64,000 bases of DNA, taken from Marixanthomonas sp963974425 (lineage in GTDB: Bacteria; Bacteroidota; Bacteroidia; Flavobacteriales; Flavobacteriaceae). Under the pieces are notes generated by a model that saw only the letters and a list, made by a program, of their open reading frames with translations, did no database searches and had not been told where the DNA came from. Numbering within the stretch: the first letter of the stretch is position 1; every line of letters starts with the position of its first letter. Of this stretch, positions 55,858 to 64,000 are shown piece after piece. Location of the stretch: contig NZ_CAXBCK010000008.1 of assembly GCF_963974425.1 (NCBI RefSeq), positions 1-64,000 on the forward strand, written 5' to 3'. Made by a program: the position numbers and the translations under genes.

Positions 55858-56295
55858 ATGAAATCACTTGCTACGCTTAGCCTATTAGTATTCGCCCTTG
55901 TTTTTACAAGTTGTGACGAAACAAAAAGAGTAATCGATGTTGCTGGAAATGTACAATTATCTGGAGATTACACTGTAACGAATGTTGAAGGCACTTCTAT
56001 GTCTGCAACTAAGCCAACCATTACTTTTGCGGCTCTTAGTAGCAGAGTTTCCGGAAATGCTGGCTGCAACAATTACTTTGGTGATTACACAATTACCAAC
56101 AATACTTTGACTTTAGGTGAATTGGCAGCCACTAAAAAAATGTGTGGAGAGGATGCGATGCAAGTTGAAGACAAGTTTTTAGAAACTATGAATAAAGTAG
56201 GCGGTTACCGTATTCAAGATAACGTGTTAACTTTATATGCAAAAAGCGACCAAAGTGTCCTGATAACCGCAACAAAAGACAAAGAAGAAAATTAA
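55858..56295 (+). CDS. META-domain lipoprotein in suf operon
   Basis: A lipoprotein of 145 residues (LLVFALVFTSCDETKR). The mature part is one META (HslJ-like) domain: SGNAGCNNYFGDY, TLTLGELAATKKMCGEDAMQ and VLTLYAKSD. The domain is linked to envelope stress and heat-shock-type responses in other bacteria. It is 12 bp after sufS and its stop codon overlaps the sufE start by one base, so it is a true operon member. Confidence 0.88.
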   Translation: MKSLATLSLLVFALVFTSCDETKRVIDVAGNVQLSGDYTVTNVEGTSMSATKPTITFAALSSRVSGNAGCNNYFGDYTITNNTLTLGELAATKKMCGEDAMQVEDKFLETMNKVGGYRIQDNVLTLYAKSDQSVLITATKDKEEN

Positions 56296-56720
56296 TGACC
56301 ATACAAGAGATACAAAACGATTTAATTGACGAGTTTTCCATGTTCGATGATTGGATGGAACGCTATGAATATATGATAGAGTTGGGAAAATCGTTACCAT
56401 TAATTGATGAGGAACTTAAAACTGAAGATAAGCTAATTAAAGGTTGTCAGTCTCGTGTTTGGCTAAATGCCGAAGTAAAAGATGACAAAGTAGTCTTCAC
56501 TGCAGATAGTGATGCCATTATCACAAAAGGCATTATTGCTATATTAATCCGAGCTTTTTCAAATCAAAAGCCAGAAGATATCATTGAAGCAGACACACAG
56601 TTTATTGACGAGATTGGCCTAAAAGAACATTTATCTCCTACCCGTGCAAATGGTTTGGTTTCTATGGTAAAGCAATTAAAATTGTATGCCGTGGCCTACC
56701 AAGCACAACTAAAAAATTAA
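56295..56720 (+). CDS. sufE: Sulfur acceptor SufE
   Basis: A protein of 141 residues. The sulfur-accepting Cys51 lies in KLIKGCQSRVWL, the same position as in Escherichia coli SufE. Other family residues are EFSMFDDWMERYEYMIELGK and SPTRANGLVSMVKQLK. It receives persulfide from SufS and stimulates it. Translation is probably coupled to the overlapping META gene. Confidence 0.96.
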   Translation: MTIQEIQNDLIDEFSMFDDWMERYEYMIELGKSLPLIDEELKTEDKLIKGCQSRVWLNAEVKDDKVVFTADSDAIITKGIIAILIRAFSNQKPEDIIEADTQFIDEIGLKEHLSPTRANGLVSMVKQLKLYAVAYQAQLKN

Positions 56721-56724
56721 AATT

Positions 56725-57051
56725 ATGAGCGCTGAAACTATAAACACAACCGAATTGGGTGATAAAATCGTAAAAGTGATTAAAACTATTTACGATCCCG
56801 AAATCCCTGTAGATGTATACGAATTGGGATTAATCTACGATGTTTTCGTTAATGAAGACCACGAAGTAAAAATCTTAATGACGTTAACGACTCCCAACTG
56901 CCCCGTAGCAGAATCTTTACCTCAAGAAGTTGAAGACAAAGTGAAATCTATTAAGATGGTAAAAGATGCCGAAGTAGAAATCACCTTCGACCCACCGTGG
57001 AGTCAAGAATTAATGAGCGAAGAAGCAAAGCTGGAATTGGGGATGCTGTAA
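56725..57051 (+). CDS. MIP18/DUF59 Fe-S assembly protein (SufT-like)
   Basis: A protein of 108 residues of the DUF59/MIP18 family. Diagnostic segments are IKTIYDPEIPVDVYELGLIY and LTTPNCPVAESLPQEVEDKV with the conserved Cys, and the end ITFDPPWSQELMSEEAKLEL. In suf operons this family (SufT) helps mature Fe-S proteins. It is the last gene of the operon, four bases after sufE, followed by hairpins at 57086-57185. Confidence 0.93.
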   Translation: MSAETINTTELGDKIVKVIKTIYDPEIPVDVYELGLIYDVFVNEDHEVKILMTLTTPNCPVAESLPQEVEDKVKSIKMVKDAEVEITFDPPWSQELMSEEAKLELGML

Positions 57052-57085
57052 GTAGTGAATCGGTGGTTTCTATACTATTTTTGAG

Positions 57086-57185
57086 ACAACTGCGTTGTTT
57101 AAAAATCACTCAACCACCTTACTTATGAAAAGAACTGAGGCGGTTGAGTGATTTTAATTACGTTGCAACGCAACATAATTAAAAT
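57086..57185 (+). other. Three hairpins, two sharing an arm, after the SUF operon
   Basis: A small stem lies at 57086-57098. A perfect 14-bp stem pairs 57102-57115 with 57142-57155. A 10-bp stem pairs 57151-57160 with 57176-57185 and extends by four more pairs. The second and third share five bases, so they exclude each other. The middle one probably ends the SUF transcript. Confidence 0.6.
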
Positions 57186-57219
57186 TGTACCGAAACGCCG
57201 GGATTAACAACAAACCTTT

Positions 57220-57729
57220 ATGCAAGAAGAAATTATAAACCGCGTAGCGAACAGTAAACTTATCACCTTTAATTTGGAAGATTTTTATCCAGAAGGAAAG
57301 CGGGTTTCCGTTGATATCTCGCAATGGTTACTGGAAGGTATTGTGTTGCGTGAAAAAGATTTCAGAAAGGAAATAAAAGAGTACGATTGGTCGCAATATG
57401 AAGCCTGTTTTGTTAATCTATATTGCTCTACCGATGCTATCATACCCGGTTGGGCATATATGTTTCTTTCGCTTCAGTTAGCGCCATATGCTAAAAAAAC
57501 GGTAGTTGGTACTTCAGAAACACTTGAAAGTATTTTATATTCTGAAATTTTACATTCATTAGACGTTTCAGAATATAAAGATAAACCGGTTATCATTAAA
57601 GGCTGCGCCAACAAACCAATCCCTGAAAATGCTTATGTACTTCTTGCACAAAGACTTCAAGAAGTAGCTAAAAGCGTGATGTATGGTGAAGCCTGTTCTT
57701 CGGTTCCCTTGTTTAAAAGAAAGAAATAA
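57220..57729 (+). CDS. DUF2480 family protein
   Basis: A cytoplasmic protein of 169 residues with the DUF2480 pattern: EEIINRVANSKLITFNLEDF, ISQWLLEGIVLREKDFR, CFVNLYCSTDAIIPGWAYMF and GEACSSVPLFKRKK at the C-terminus. Function is unknown, but the family is often encoded next to suf genes in Bacteroidota, and here it follows the operon by 168 bp. It has three cysteines, the last near the C-terminus. Confidence 0.9.
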   Translation: MQEEIINRVANSKLITFNLEDFYPEGKRVSVDISQWLLEGIVLREKDFRKEIKEYDWSQYEACFVNLYCSTDAIIPGWAYMFLSLQLAPYAKKTVVGTSETLESILYSEILHSLDVSEYKDKPVIIKGCANKPIPENAYVLLAQRLQEVAKSVMYGEACSSVPLFKRKK

Positions 57730-57796
57730 CACCTTTTCTTGGCTTGAATTCAGAAATTTTAAGAAATTCTGTTCTTTCAATAGAACCTTTATCATT

Positions 57797-57804
57797 TAAA
57801 TTTG
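57797..57804 (+). promoter_or_regulatory. Possible -7 element of the DUF3078 gene
   Basis: TAAATTTG matches TAnnTTTG 19 bp before the ATG at 57824. No good -33 element is seen. Confidence 0.35.
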
Positions 57805-57823
57805 TGAAAAAACAAACCTTATT

Positions 57824-58723
57824 ATGAAAAGATTATTTTTATTAGTATTATTTATTTCCCCATTTATTGCAATGGCGCAAGATGAAGAACCTAAAGACGG
57901 ATGGACCCGTGCTGGGAATGTTTCTTTAATTTTTAACCAATCAGCCTTTAACGACGAATGGACCGGTGGTGGAACATCCAACTATGCTGCAAACCTTAAT
58001 TTTACCTACGATTTTAACTACAGACAAGGAAAGTTAACGTGGGACAACCGTATTCTTGCAGATTATGGAATTACAAAAACAAAAGACAATGATTTTTCCA
58101 GAAAAACGAACGACCGATTAGAGTTGAATTCTATTTTAGGCCGTCAAATACAAGAAAGTAATTGGTATTACTCTTTCTTTGTGAACTTTAAAACTCAATT
58201 TGCAAAAGGATACGAGTTTGGCGAAGATGCTGATGGTAATGAAATTCGTACTGAAACAACTCGTTTTATGTCTCCTGGTTATCTCCAATTTGGACCTGGC
58301 ATGCTTTGGAAAAAAAGCGACAACTTTAAAGTAAATATAGCCCCAGCAACAGCCCGTTTAATTTTTGTAAACGAAAAATTTACAACTGTTGATCCAGCAT
58401 TAGCAGATGAGTTTAACGATGCAGGGGGTTATTTTGGTGTTGATGCGAACGAAACTACTCGTTTTGAATTTGGTGCCTCGATAAATGCTTATTATAAAGT
58501 AGATTTAATGGAAAACGTATCTATGGAAAATATTTTGGGGCTTTACTCTAATTACTTAGAAGACCCTCAAAATGTTGATCTAGATTACACCATGAACCTA
58601 GTATTGAAAGTAAACGACTGGATTACGGCCAATGCTACCTTCCAGGCTATTTATGATGATAATGCCGTGCAAGCTTTTCAAATACGTGAAACTCTTGGTA
58701 TAGGTGTTGGTTATAAGTTTTAA
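57824..58723 (+). CDS. DUF3078 outer-membrane protein
   Basis: A secreted protein of 299 residues, signal MKRLFLLVLFISPFIAMAQ. The DUF3078 signature is clear: GWTRAGNVSLIFNQSAFNDE, WTGGGTSNYAANLNFTYDFN, LTWDNRILADYGITK and FMSPGYLQFGPGMLWK. Alternating strands and a final GIGVGYKF suggest a small outer-membrane barrel. Function unknown. It has its own strong terminator. Confidence 0.93.
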   Translation: MKRLFLLVLFISPFIAMAQDEEPKDGWTRAGNVSLIFNQSAFNDEWTGGGTSNYAANLNFTYDFNYRQGKLTWDNRILADYGITKTKDNDFSRKTNDRLELNSILGRQIQESNWYYSFFVNFKTQFAKGYEFGEDADGNEIRTETTRFMSPGYLQFGPGMLWKKSDNFKVNIAPATARLIFVNEKFTTVDPALADEFNDAGGYFGVDANETTRFEFGASINAYYKVDLMENVSMENILGLYSNYLEDPQNVDLDYTMNLVLKVNDWITANATFQAIYDDNAVQAFQIRETLGIGVGYKF

Positions 58724-58742
58724 TAACTACTGAAATAATCAT

Positions 58743-58779
58743 AAAAAAAACCGGCAAATTGAATTTGCCGGTTTTTTTT
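58743..58779. terminator. Bidirectional terminator
   Basis: A perfect ten-base-pair stem (ccggcaaatt and aatttgccgg) with one-base centre is flanked by eight A and eight T. It serves both the DUF3078 gene and the convergent hflX; it touches the hflX stop. Confidence 0.9.
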
Positions 58780-59992
58780 ATTCTTCTTCATACAGATACT
58801 TCTCTGGATACAAAAAATTATTATAGGGAAAACGTGTAACGTGAATATCCCTTACTTTTTCATACACCAACTTCCTAAACTCTTCAAAATTATCTTTATT
58901 CAATGCTGAAATGAAAATAGCGTTTTCTTCACGGTTCATCCAAGTCTGTTTCCAATCTTTTAAAGTGTTATGCGCTGTTGTTTTTTCAGTAACCAGATCG
59001 TCTTCTTCAATTACTTCCGGTTGGTATTGGTCAATTTTATTAAAAACCATTATCACGGGTTTATCGGCACTTTCAATTTCGTCTAATACTTTGTTTACCG
59101 AAGCAATATGATCTTCAAAAGAAGGATGCGAAATATCGACTACGTGCAACAATAAATCTGCTTCCCGAACTTCATCCAAGGTACTTTTAAACGATTCTAC
59201 CAATTGGGTAGGTAGTTTTCTTATAAATCCAACGGTATCGGTTAATAGAAATGGAAGGTTGCCAATTACTACTTTTCTAACGGTTGTATCAAGTGTTGCA
59301 AAAAGTTTGTTTTCGGCAAATACTTTACTTTTACTAATGCTGTTCATTAAAGTAGATTTACCAACATTCGTATATCCTACCAAAGCCACACGTACTAATG
59401 AACCACGATTTCCACGTTGCACTTCCATTTGCTTGTCAATCTTCTCCAACTTTTTCTTTAAAAGTGTAATACGGTCTCTTACAATACGACGGTCGGTTTC
59501 AATTTCGGTTTCACCAGGCCCGCGCATTCCAATACCCCCACGCTGACGCTCTAAGTGCGTCCACATACCAGCCAATCGAGGCAATAAATATTCATATTGA
59601 GCCAATTCCACTTGCGTACGGGCATAGCTGGTTTTGGCACGTTGTGCGAAAATATCGAGAATAAGATTTGTTCGGTCTATAATTTTACACCGTAATATCT
59701 TTTCTATGTTTTTTTGTTGTGCAGGAGATAATTCGTCATCAAAAATGGCAGTACCAATATCGTTTTCTTCAACAAATTCACGTACTTGCTCCATTTTACC
59801 ACTCCCGATAAAAGTTTTAGGATTTGGCGAATCCATTTTTTGCGTAAAGCGTTTTGATACTTCACCTCCAGCCGTGTATGCCAAAAACTCTAATTCGTCC
59901 AAGTATTCGGTAGACTTATCTTCGTCTTGATATTGTGTTATTAAACCAATAAGTATGGTTTTTTCGTATTCTATTGTGGTTTGTTCAATCAT
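58778..59992 (-). CDS. hflX: Ribosome-associated GTPase HflX
   Basis: A GTPase of 404 residues. I start it at 59992 (MIEQTTIEYEKTILIG), 27 bp inside a longer frame. The N-terminal HflX domain contains GSGKMEQVREFVEEN and TNLILDIFAQRAKTSYARTQ, and LERQRGGIGMRGPGETEIE. The G domain has G1 ALVGYTNVGKSTLMNS, G3 LTDTVGFIRKLP and G4 NKID. HflX splits stalled ribosomes after stress. It stands alone with a shared terminator. Confidence 0.96.
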   Translation of the reverse strand: MIEQTTIEYEKTILIGLITQYQDEDKSTEYLDELEFLAYTAGGEVSKRFTQKMDSPNPKTFIGSGKMEQVREFVEENDIGTAIFDDELSPAQQKNIEKILRCKIIDRTNLILDIFAQRAKTSYARTQVELAQYEYLLPRLAGMWTHLERQRGGIGMRGPGETEIETDRRIVRDRITLLKKKLEKIDKQMEVQRGNRGSLVRVALVGYTNVGKSTLMNSISKSKVFAENKLFATLDTTVRKVVIGNLPFLLTDTVGFIRKLPTQLVESFKSTLDEVREADLLLHVVDISHPSFEDHIASVNKVLDEIESADKPVIMVFNKIDQYQPEVIEEDDLVTEKTTAHNTLKDWKQTWMNREENAIFISALNKDNFEEFRKLVYEKVRDIHVTRFPYNNFLYPEKYLYEEE

Positions 59993-60094
59993 ATAATTAG
60001 TTCTGTAACAAAGATACAAAAGGTTTTGCTTCAGAATTTTGTATTTATAATCATTTAACGGACTGTAAGGAAAAGGGAGGGAAAATCTTCAGAT

Positions 60095-60122
60095 AAAAAA
60101 AGGGCTCCAAATGAAGCCCTTT
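60095..60122 (-). terminator. Terminator of the DUF5689 gene
   Basis: The plus strand reads aaaaaaagggct, a short loop, then agccctt. On the minus strand the six-base-pair stem is followed by a T run, just after the stop at 60148. Confidence 0.65.
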
Positions 60123-60147
60123 ATAATCTTTTATAAGGTTAACTGTT

Positions 60148-61548
60148 TTAGTTTCCTGTAACCTTAATATTATCTACGTGATAACGAGTGGTTGCATTAG
60201 GGTCTGAACCTTCATACAAAAATGCAATATGAATAGGACCGTCAATACAAGAAACGTTAATTGGACCAACGGGTTGGAAGTCTCCAAAACCATCTGTTGG
60301 ACCCGTTGGAATATTGGCATCTAAATATTGCCAATCTGCCGTGGTAACATCACCTGTAAAGTTTGTAGAAAACAATACACTTAAAATAGTGCCATTGTCA
60401 AAACTAGCTTGAACCTCAAAGCTTAATTCTTCACCAGAGGTACTGTCCATATCAATTTCTGGTGTTACCAACCAAGTTTCTATATCATCTTCTCCAGAGC
60501 TGAAACCAGATATTTGTGCATAGTTACTATCGTCGAAGTTTCCTATTTGCCATACGGTACTACCACCATTTACGTTTACATTGGTCCAACCTGCATCTAC
60601 AAACTCCTCAATGGCATCAAATTCTTCAAAATTTACATTAAAGAATGGTGCCCCACCACCACTTGGGGTAGTACACACAAAGAATTCAGGGTCGCAGCGT
60701 TCGCTATCAAAGTTAATAGTGGAAGGGTCGTTTACCACTATATTAAATTCATTTCCAGAAAAATTACGCGTAAGAATACCAGATATAGTTCCTTGCCCAG
60801 TAGGTAGCAACAATGATTTAAAATCTGCAAATGTACTCGTGCTGAATATGGTTGTGTTACCAGTTCCACAGCTTTCTAGAATTCGTTCTCCATCAAAGCT
60901 ATCGCTTGGTTCTCCTGCAAATGTTTTTCTATTATCGCCCAATACTTCGCTCCTGTTAAATTGTACATTATTTAATTGAACATACAAGTTTGTTTTATCT
61001 AGGGTAAAGTCTGCAATGTTTATAGGTAGCGGAGTAATTTCGGCAACTTCGGCATCTCGTATTAAAAATTCACCGATTTGAGATTCTGAAATTTGTCCTA
61101 CTTCAACCCCATCACGAACTCCTAAAGTTAACACACCGCTGTCCATCCCTACCGTAAGGCCATCCAGTTTTACGAAAATTTTTCTGCCAAACTCATAGGT
61201 TGTAAATAAAGGGTTCACATCAACAAGTACTTTTACACCTCTAAGTGGGCTTGAAGCTTTATCTTGTATTATTATTTCTTCAAAAAAGTTACCGGCTTCA
61301 TCACTCGATATTACATATCCTGAAACGTATGTGTCTGTTTCAGTAAAGGTTAACGTTGAATTTCCGTTGGCATTCATTTCCTGTAACAAGGCATCGTTCA
61401 ATGCTCCAATGGTAATGATCGAGCCTGTGATGTTTGCAGCTTCGACATTCGTGTCTGGCACATCATAATCGTCGTCCTTAACACAGGAAGTAGCTACTAC
61501 TACCAGTAAGAACAAGGTTATCAGTTTATAAAAGTTAAAAGTTTTCAT
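60148..61548 (-). CDS. DUF5689 lipoprotein with choice-of-anchor J-like domain
   Basis: A lipoprotein of 466 residues (LFLLVVVATSCVKDDDYD). Residues about 40-285 match the DUF5689 family (EMNANGNSTLTFTETDTYVS, GNFFEEIIIQDKASSPLRGV, TTYEFGRKIFVKLDGLTVGM). Residues about 300-465 are a beta-sandwich (ALGF-like; ETWLVTPEIDMDSTSGEELS, RYHVDNIKVTGN) of the choice-of-anchor J type. Such proteins sit on the outer membrane next to TonB-dependent receptors, as here; the receptor gene ends 32 bp upstream. A shared uptake role is inferred. Confidence 0.88.
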   Translation of the reverse strand: MKTFNFYKLITLFLLVVVATSCVKDDDYDVPDTNVEAANITGSIITIGALNDALLQEMNANGNSTLTFTETDTYVSGYVISSDEAGNFFEEIIIQDKASSPLRGVKVLVDVNPLFTTYEFGRKIFVKLDGLTVGMDSGVLTLGVRDGVEVGQISESQIGEFLIRDAEVAEITPLPINIADFTLDKTNLYVQLNNVQFNRSEVLGDNRKTFAGEPSDSFDGERILESCGTGNTTIFSTSTFADFKSLLLPTGQGTISGILTRNFSGNEFNIVVNDPSTINFDSERCDPEFFVCTTPSGGGAPFFNVNFEEFDAIEEFVDAGWTNVNVNGGSTVWQIGNFDDSNYAQISGFSSGEDDIETWLVTPEIDMDSTSGEELSFEVQASFDNGTILSVLFSTNFTGDVTTADWQYLDANIPTGPTDGFGDFQPVGPINVSCIDGPIHIAFLYEGSDPNATTRYHVDNIKVTGN

Positions 61549-61580
61549 TTTATATAGGTGTTTATTTTATTCGGTTTTAG

Positions 61581-64000
61581 TTAAAAGCGTAAGTAAAAGT
61601 TTAGGTAATAAGATGTTCCGTATCCAAAGAAATAACGGGGGCCAAAAATAGCACCGTTTGCTCGAGATTGGTCTTCTTGTAAATCTGTATACGTGGTTTT
61701 TCTCCCTTGTTCAAAACCGCCTGTTACATATTCTTGATTCAAAATATTATTAATTACAGCAAAGAAACCTACATAGTAGTCATCTATTTTCCAAGATTTT
61801 CCACCTACTGCGTTTACCAAAAAGTAATCTCCAAATTCTTCTTGTTTAAGGAGATCCTTTGCAACTTCAGGATCGTAATTTGAATAAGGTTGCCCATCAA
61901 AATCCGTACTGAAATTGGCAGAACGCGCTAAATTATTTACGTCAATATATGCATTACTGAAATAATTGGTCGTCGCACCAACCCACCAAAAATTAGGGTC
62001 GCGGTATTCAAACCCTATTTGATAAGCTCTTTCAGGTCCTCCAGCAATGTGATAGTTCTTTAGGTTAGTTGTACCATCACCAAAGGTTAATGGACCTTCA
62101 AAATCATCACTTGTTAAATACAAATTAGGATTATTATTATAAATGTATTGTCCAACCGATGCCGCAGCTTTTAACTTAATTGTAGGTGTTACTTGGGCCT
62201 CAATACCTAATTCGGCTCCTAAATGTCTTTTTTCAGCACCCGTAATTACTTCTTGTACAAAAGCGCCTTCATCGTAACCAAGACCCGTTAGGTTTTCAGT
62301 AAAGTAGAACCCTATATCTGTTGCGTCTTTAATATTTGCATAGAACCCCGTCAATCTCGCTTTTACTATGGGTGAACGGAAAATGTAGCTAAGGTCGGCA
62401 CTTGTAATTTTCTCATCTTCCAAGCCAATAACTACATCGTTATTTTGACGTGCATTGCTAAAAGTGTTGCGAATGCTTGGGGCTTTTGTCAAGTAACCAG
62501 CATTAAAGTCAACTAAATGACGGCCTGTTACTTTATAAGTTGCCCCTCCTTTTACTTTAAAATTAGTAAAGCTTACTTTTTCGCTTTTTCCTAACGATCT
62601 GCTACCTGGGTAATTTCCGTTTTCATACAATCCATTACGTTGGTAATTAGTTGATGAAACTTCGGCACCTGTATAAAAATCTACTTTGTTGTATTTAAAT
62701 TGAGCTTGGGCAAACCCTGTAAGTACATCGGCATTGACATCGTAATTATACTTGTAACGATCACCTTCTTTTACAATACGATTTCGGTTTTGCAAGTCAC
62801 TCTGCGCTATATCGCCTACACTTATTTGTTGGTTTTGGGCTTCTTCGCCAGCAAAGAAATCTACATCTAAATAACCTGTACCTCCCAATAAGTCTTTTAG
62901 TTCAGCAAAATTTTCACTTTTTAAATTTCGGTAATTGATGCTACCAGTAAAAAGGATGTTTTCAGCAAAACTGGTATTTAAAATTGAGTTTACTGTAAAC
63001 TGGGTGTCATCTGTCCTATCTTTTTGTATAGCATAAATTGAGTTTCCTCCTTCTGCCCGTACAATAGCATTGGCTCTATATAAGGATTCCCAATCTAATT
63101 GACCGTCATTTATAAACTCCTGTTCGGCCAAATATGCATTTCGATAATCAGCAGTTGTCGGGTCGTCATCTTGCAAAAAATAACTCGGTAAACGCTGGTA
63201 GTAATTCCCCAAAGGATTACGCGCACCACCAATATAGGCCTCTTCTCCGTCAATATTTATCAATCTTGTACCCCCATTGTCTATACGAGTATTTCCCATT
63301 TTTCCAAATTGGTAGCCAAGGTTAGTATTAAGTGTAGTTTTATCTGAAATATTCCAGTAATGGTTTAACATTATGACTGGTTCTTCAATTTCCCGAACGC
63401 GACTATTACGTTTATCTCCATCTTGATAGCCCCAGTTTGGGTTGTATCTTCTATCTTTTAGGTCTTTCATTTCTTGAGTAATAGCCGTAGATTTTCCTCT
63501 TCTATTTGGTGTATAAAAACCTGAAAAATTTAAACTATGATCATCGCTCAATTGTTTTTCTACTGCAGCAAATATGGAGTTAGCATCATATAATGTACCA
63601 TCTATATATCCTTCATTACCAAAACGTCTAGAAACCAATACCGAGTAAGCCCAACCATTGTTTAACAGACCACTATTATACGACCCCATAACGCGACCAG
63701 TATAACTACGATTTGCCATAGCATATGAAATTCGTCCTCCTTCTCTATATTGGGAAGCACGCATAACGATATTAGTAGTACCGGCAATGCCCCCGAATGT
63801 ATAATCATTAGGACTCAATCCCATTGAAAACTCTCGGTTTCGTTGTGCATCATTTAATCCGCCCCAATTACTCCATTGTGGACGACCATTGTATTGCTTG
63901 TTCATTTCAATACCGTTAATTAATACTTTCCCATTTTCATTGTCTAATCCTCTTGGACGGAAAAAAGTAGCACTAAAATCGAAAGCGGCGGCATTAAGAA
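61581..64000 (-). CDS. TonB-dependent receptor, 5' end beyond window
   Basis: The frame stays open to the right edge, so the 5' part (signal, any carboxypeptidase-like domain and TonB box) is missing; the first ATG at 63905 is internal. The visible 806 residues include the end of the plug (LDNENGKVLINGIEMN, WGGLNDAQRNREFSMGLSPN, FGGIAGTTNIVMRASQYREG) and a barrel with a terminal FGYGTSYYLNFYLRF, ending in Phe. It imports a ligand through the outer membrane. The DUF5689 lipoprotein 32 bp downstream is a likely partner. Ligand unknown. Confidence 0.92.
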   Translation of the reverse strand, partial: LNAAAFDFSATFFRPRGLDNENGKVLINGIEMNKQYNGRPQWSNWGGLNDAQRNREFSMGLSPNDYTFGGIAGTTNIVMRASQYREGGRISYAMANRSYTGRVMGSYNSGLLNNGWAYSVLVSRRFGNEGYIDGTLYDANSIFAAVEKQLSDDHSLNFSGFYTPNRRGKSTAITQEMKDLKDRRYNPNWGYQDGDKRNSRVREIEEPVIMLNHYWNISDKTTLNTNLGYQFGKMGNTRIDNGGTRLINIDGEEAYIGGARNPLGNYYQRLPSYFLQDDDPTTADYRNAYLAEQEFINDGQLDWESLYRANAIVRAEGGNSIYAIQKDRTDDTQFTVNSILNTSFAENILFTGSINYRNLKSENFAELKDLLGGTGYLDVDFFAGEEAQNQQISVGDIAQSDLQNRNRIVKEGDRYKYNYDVNADVLTGFAQAQFKYNKVDFYTGAEVSSTNYQRNGLYENGNYPGSRSLGKSEKVSFTNFKVKGGATYKVTGRHLVDFNAGYLTKAPSIRNTFSNARQNNDVVIGLEDEKITSADLSYIFRSPIVKARLTGFYANIKDATDIGFYFTENLTGLGYDEGAFVQEVITGAEKRHLGAELGIEAQVTPTIKLKAAASVGQYIYNNNPNLYLTSDDFEGPLTFGDGTTNLKNYHIAGGPERAYQIGFEYRDPNFWWVGATTNYFSNAYIDVNNLARSANFSTDFDGQPYSNYDPEVAKDLLKQEEFGDYFLVNAVGGKSWKIDDYYVGFFAVINNILNQEYVTGGFEQGRKTTYTDLQEDQSRANGAIFGPRYFFGYGTSYYLNFYLRF

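Overview
The window looks like the chromosome of a marine Flavobacteriaceae species (Bacteroidota). It is AT-rich, most genes use AT-rich leaders rather than Shine-Dalgarno sites, and several exported proteins end in the type IX secretion (T9SS) type A sorting domain. Typical flavobacterial families are present: hybrid two-component systems, DUF5689 plus TonB-dependent receptor, choice-of-anchor B, DUF2480, DUF3078 and a three-gene type-B succinate dehydrogenase. I saw no insertion sequence, CRISPR array, prophage, rRNA or origin. One tRNA gene (tRNA-Leu, anticodon CAA) is present.

Layout. 1-5340: a truncated 67-aa-repeat surface protein, a large DUF285/BspA-like repeat protein, and a membrane-anchored AraC-type regulator. 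5341-9104: a gene-free divergent region, then a TPR-type hybrid sensor/regulator. 9105-13461: a TlpA-like thioredoxin-fold protein, a FISUMP-domain surface protein and a small T9SS protein, bounded by tRNA-Leu; this stretch is rich in hairpins and short repeats. 13741-20202: a large outer-membrane barrel protein of unknown role and a 976-residue T9SS protein, convergent around a shared terminator. 20467-26512: housekeeping and envelope genes (glyS, ComF-like, lipoproteins, omega-amidase-like). 26539-30590: ankyrin protein, katG and a methionine-type aminotransferase. 30700-32937: an orphan TPR hybrid histidine kinase. 33000-36445: sdhB-sdhA-sdhC. 36556-43020: a sortilin/BNR-type repeat protein, an aminopeptidase P-like peptidase, an alpha/beta hydrolase, a small zinc-ribbon protein and thiL. 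43234-50004: two LVIVD-repeat choice-of-anchor B proteins, a seven-repeat propeller lipoprotein, an MbnP-family protein and a MauG/MbnH-type diheme protein. 50173-57051: a full SUF iron-sulfur operon with two lipoprotein genes embedded. 57220-64000: DUF2480, DUF3078, hflX, a DUF5689 lipoprotein and a partial TonB-dependent receptor.

How the genes fit together. Three groups form convincing functional units. The SUF operon (IscA-type carrier, sufBCDSE, SufT-like) builds Fe-S clusters, and the nearby sdh operon needs such clusters. The katG-ankyrin pair resembles known catalase-ankyrin pairs and carries two copies of an 18-bp palindrome of Fur/PerR type, one upstream of each gene. The tightly spaced genes 45283-50004 look like one transcript for surface-exposed propeller proteins plus an MbnP/MbnH-like pair. 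Known MbnP/MbnH pairs are a copper-binding protein and the diheme enzyme that modifies it, so this is the best candidate here for a poorly described system.
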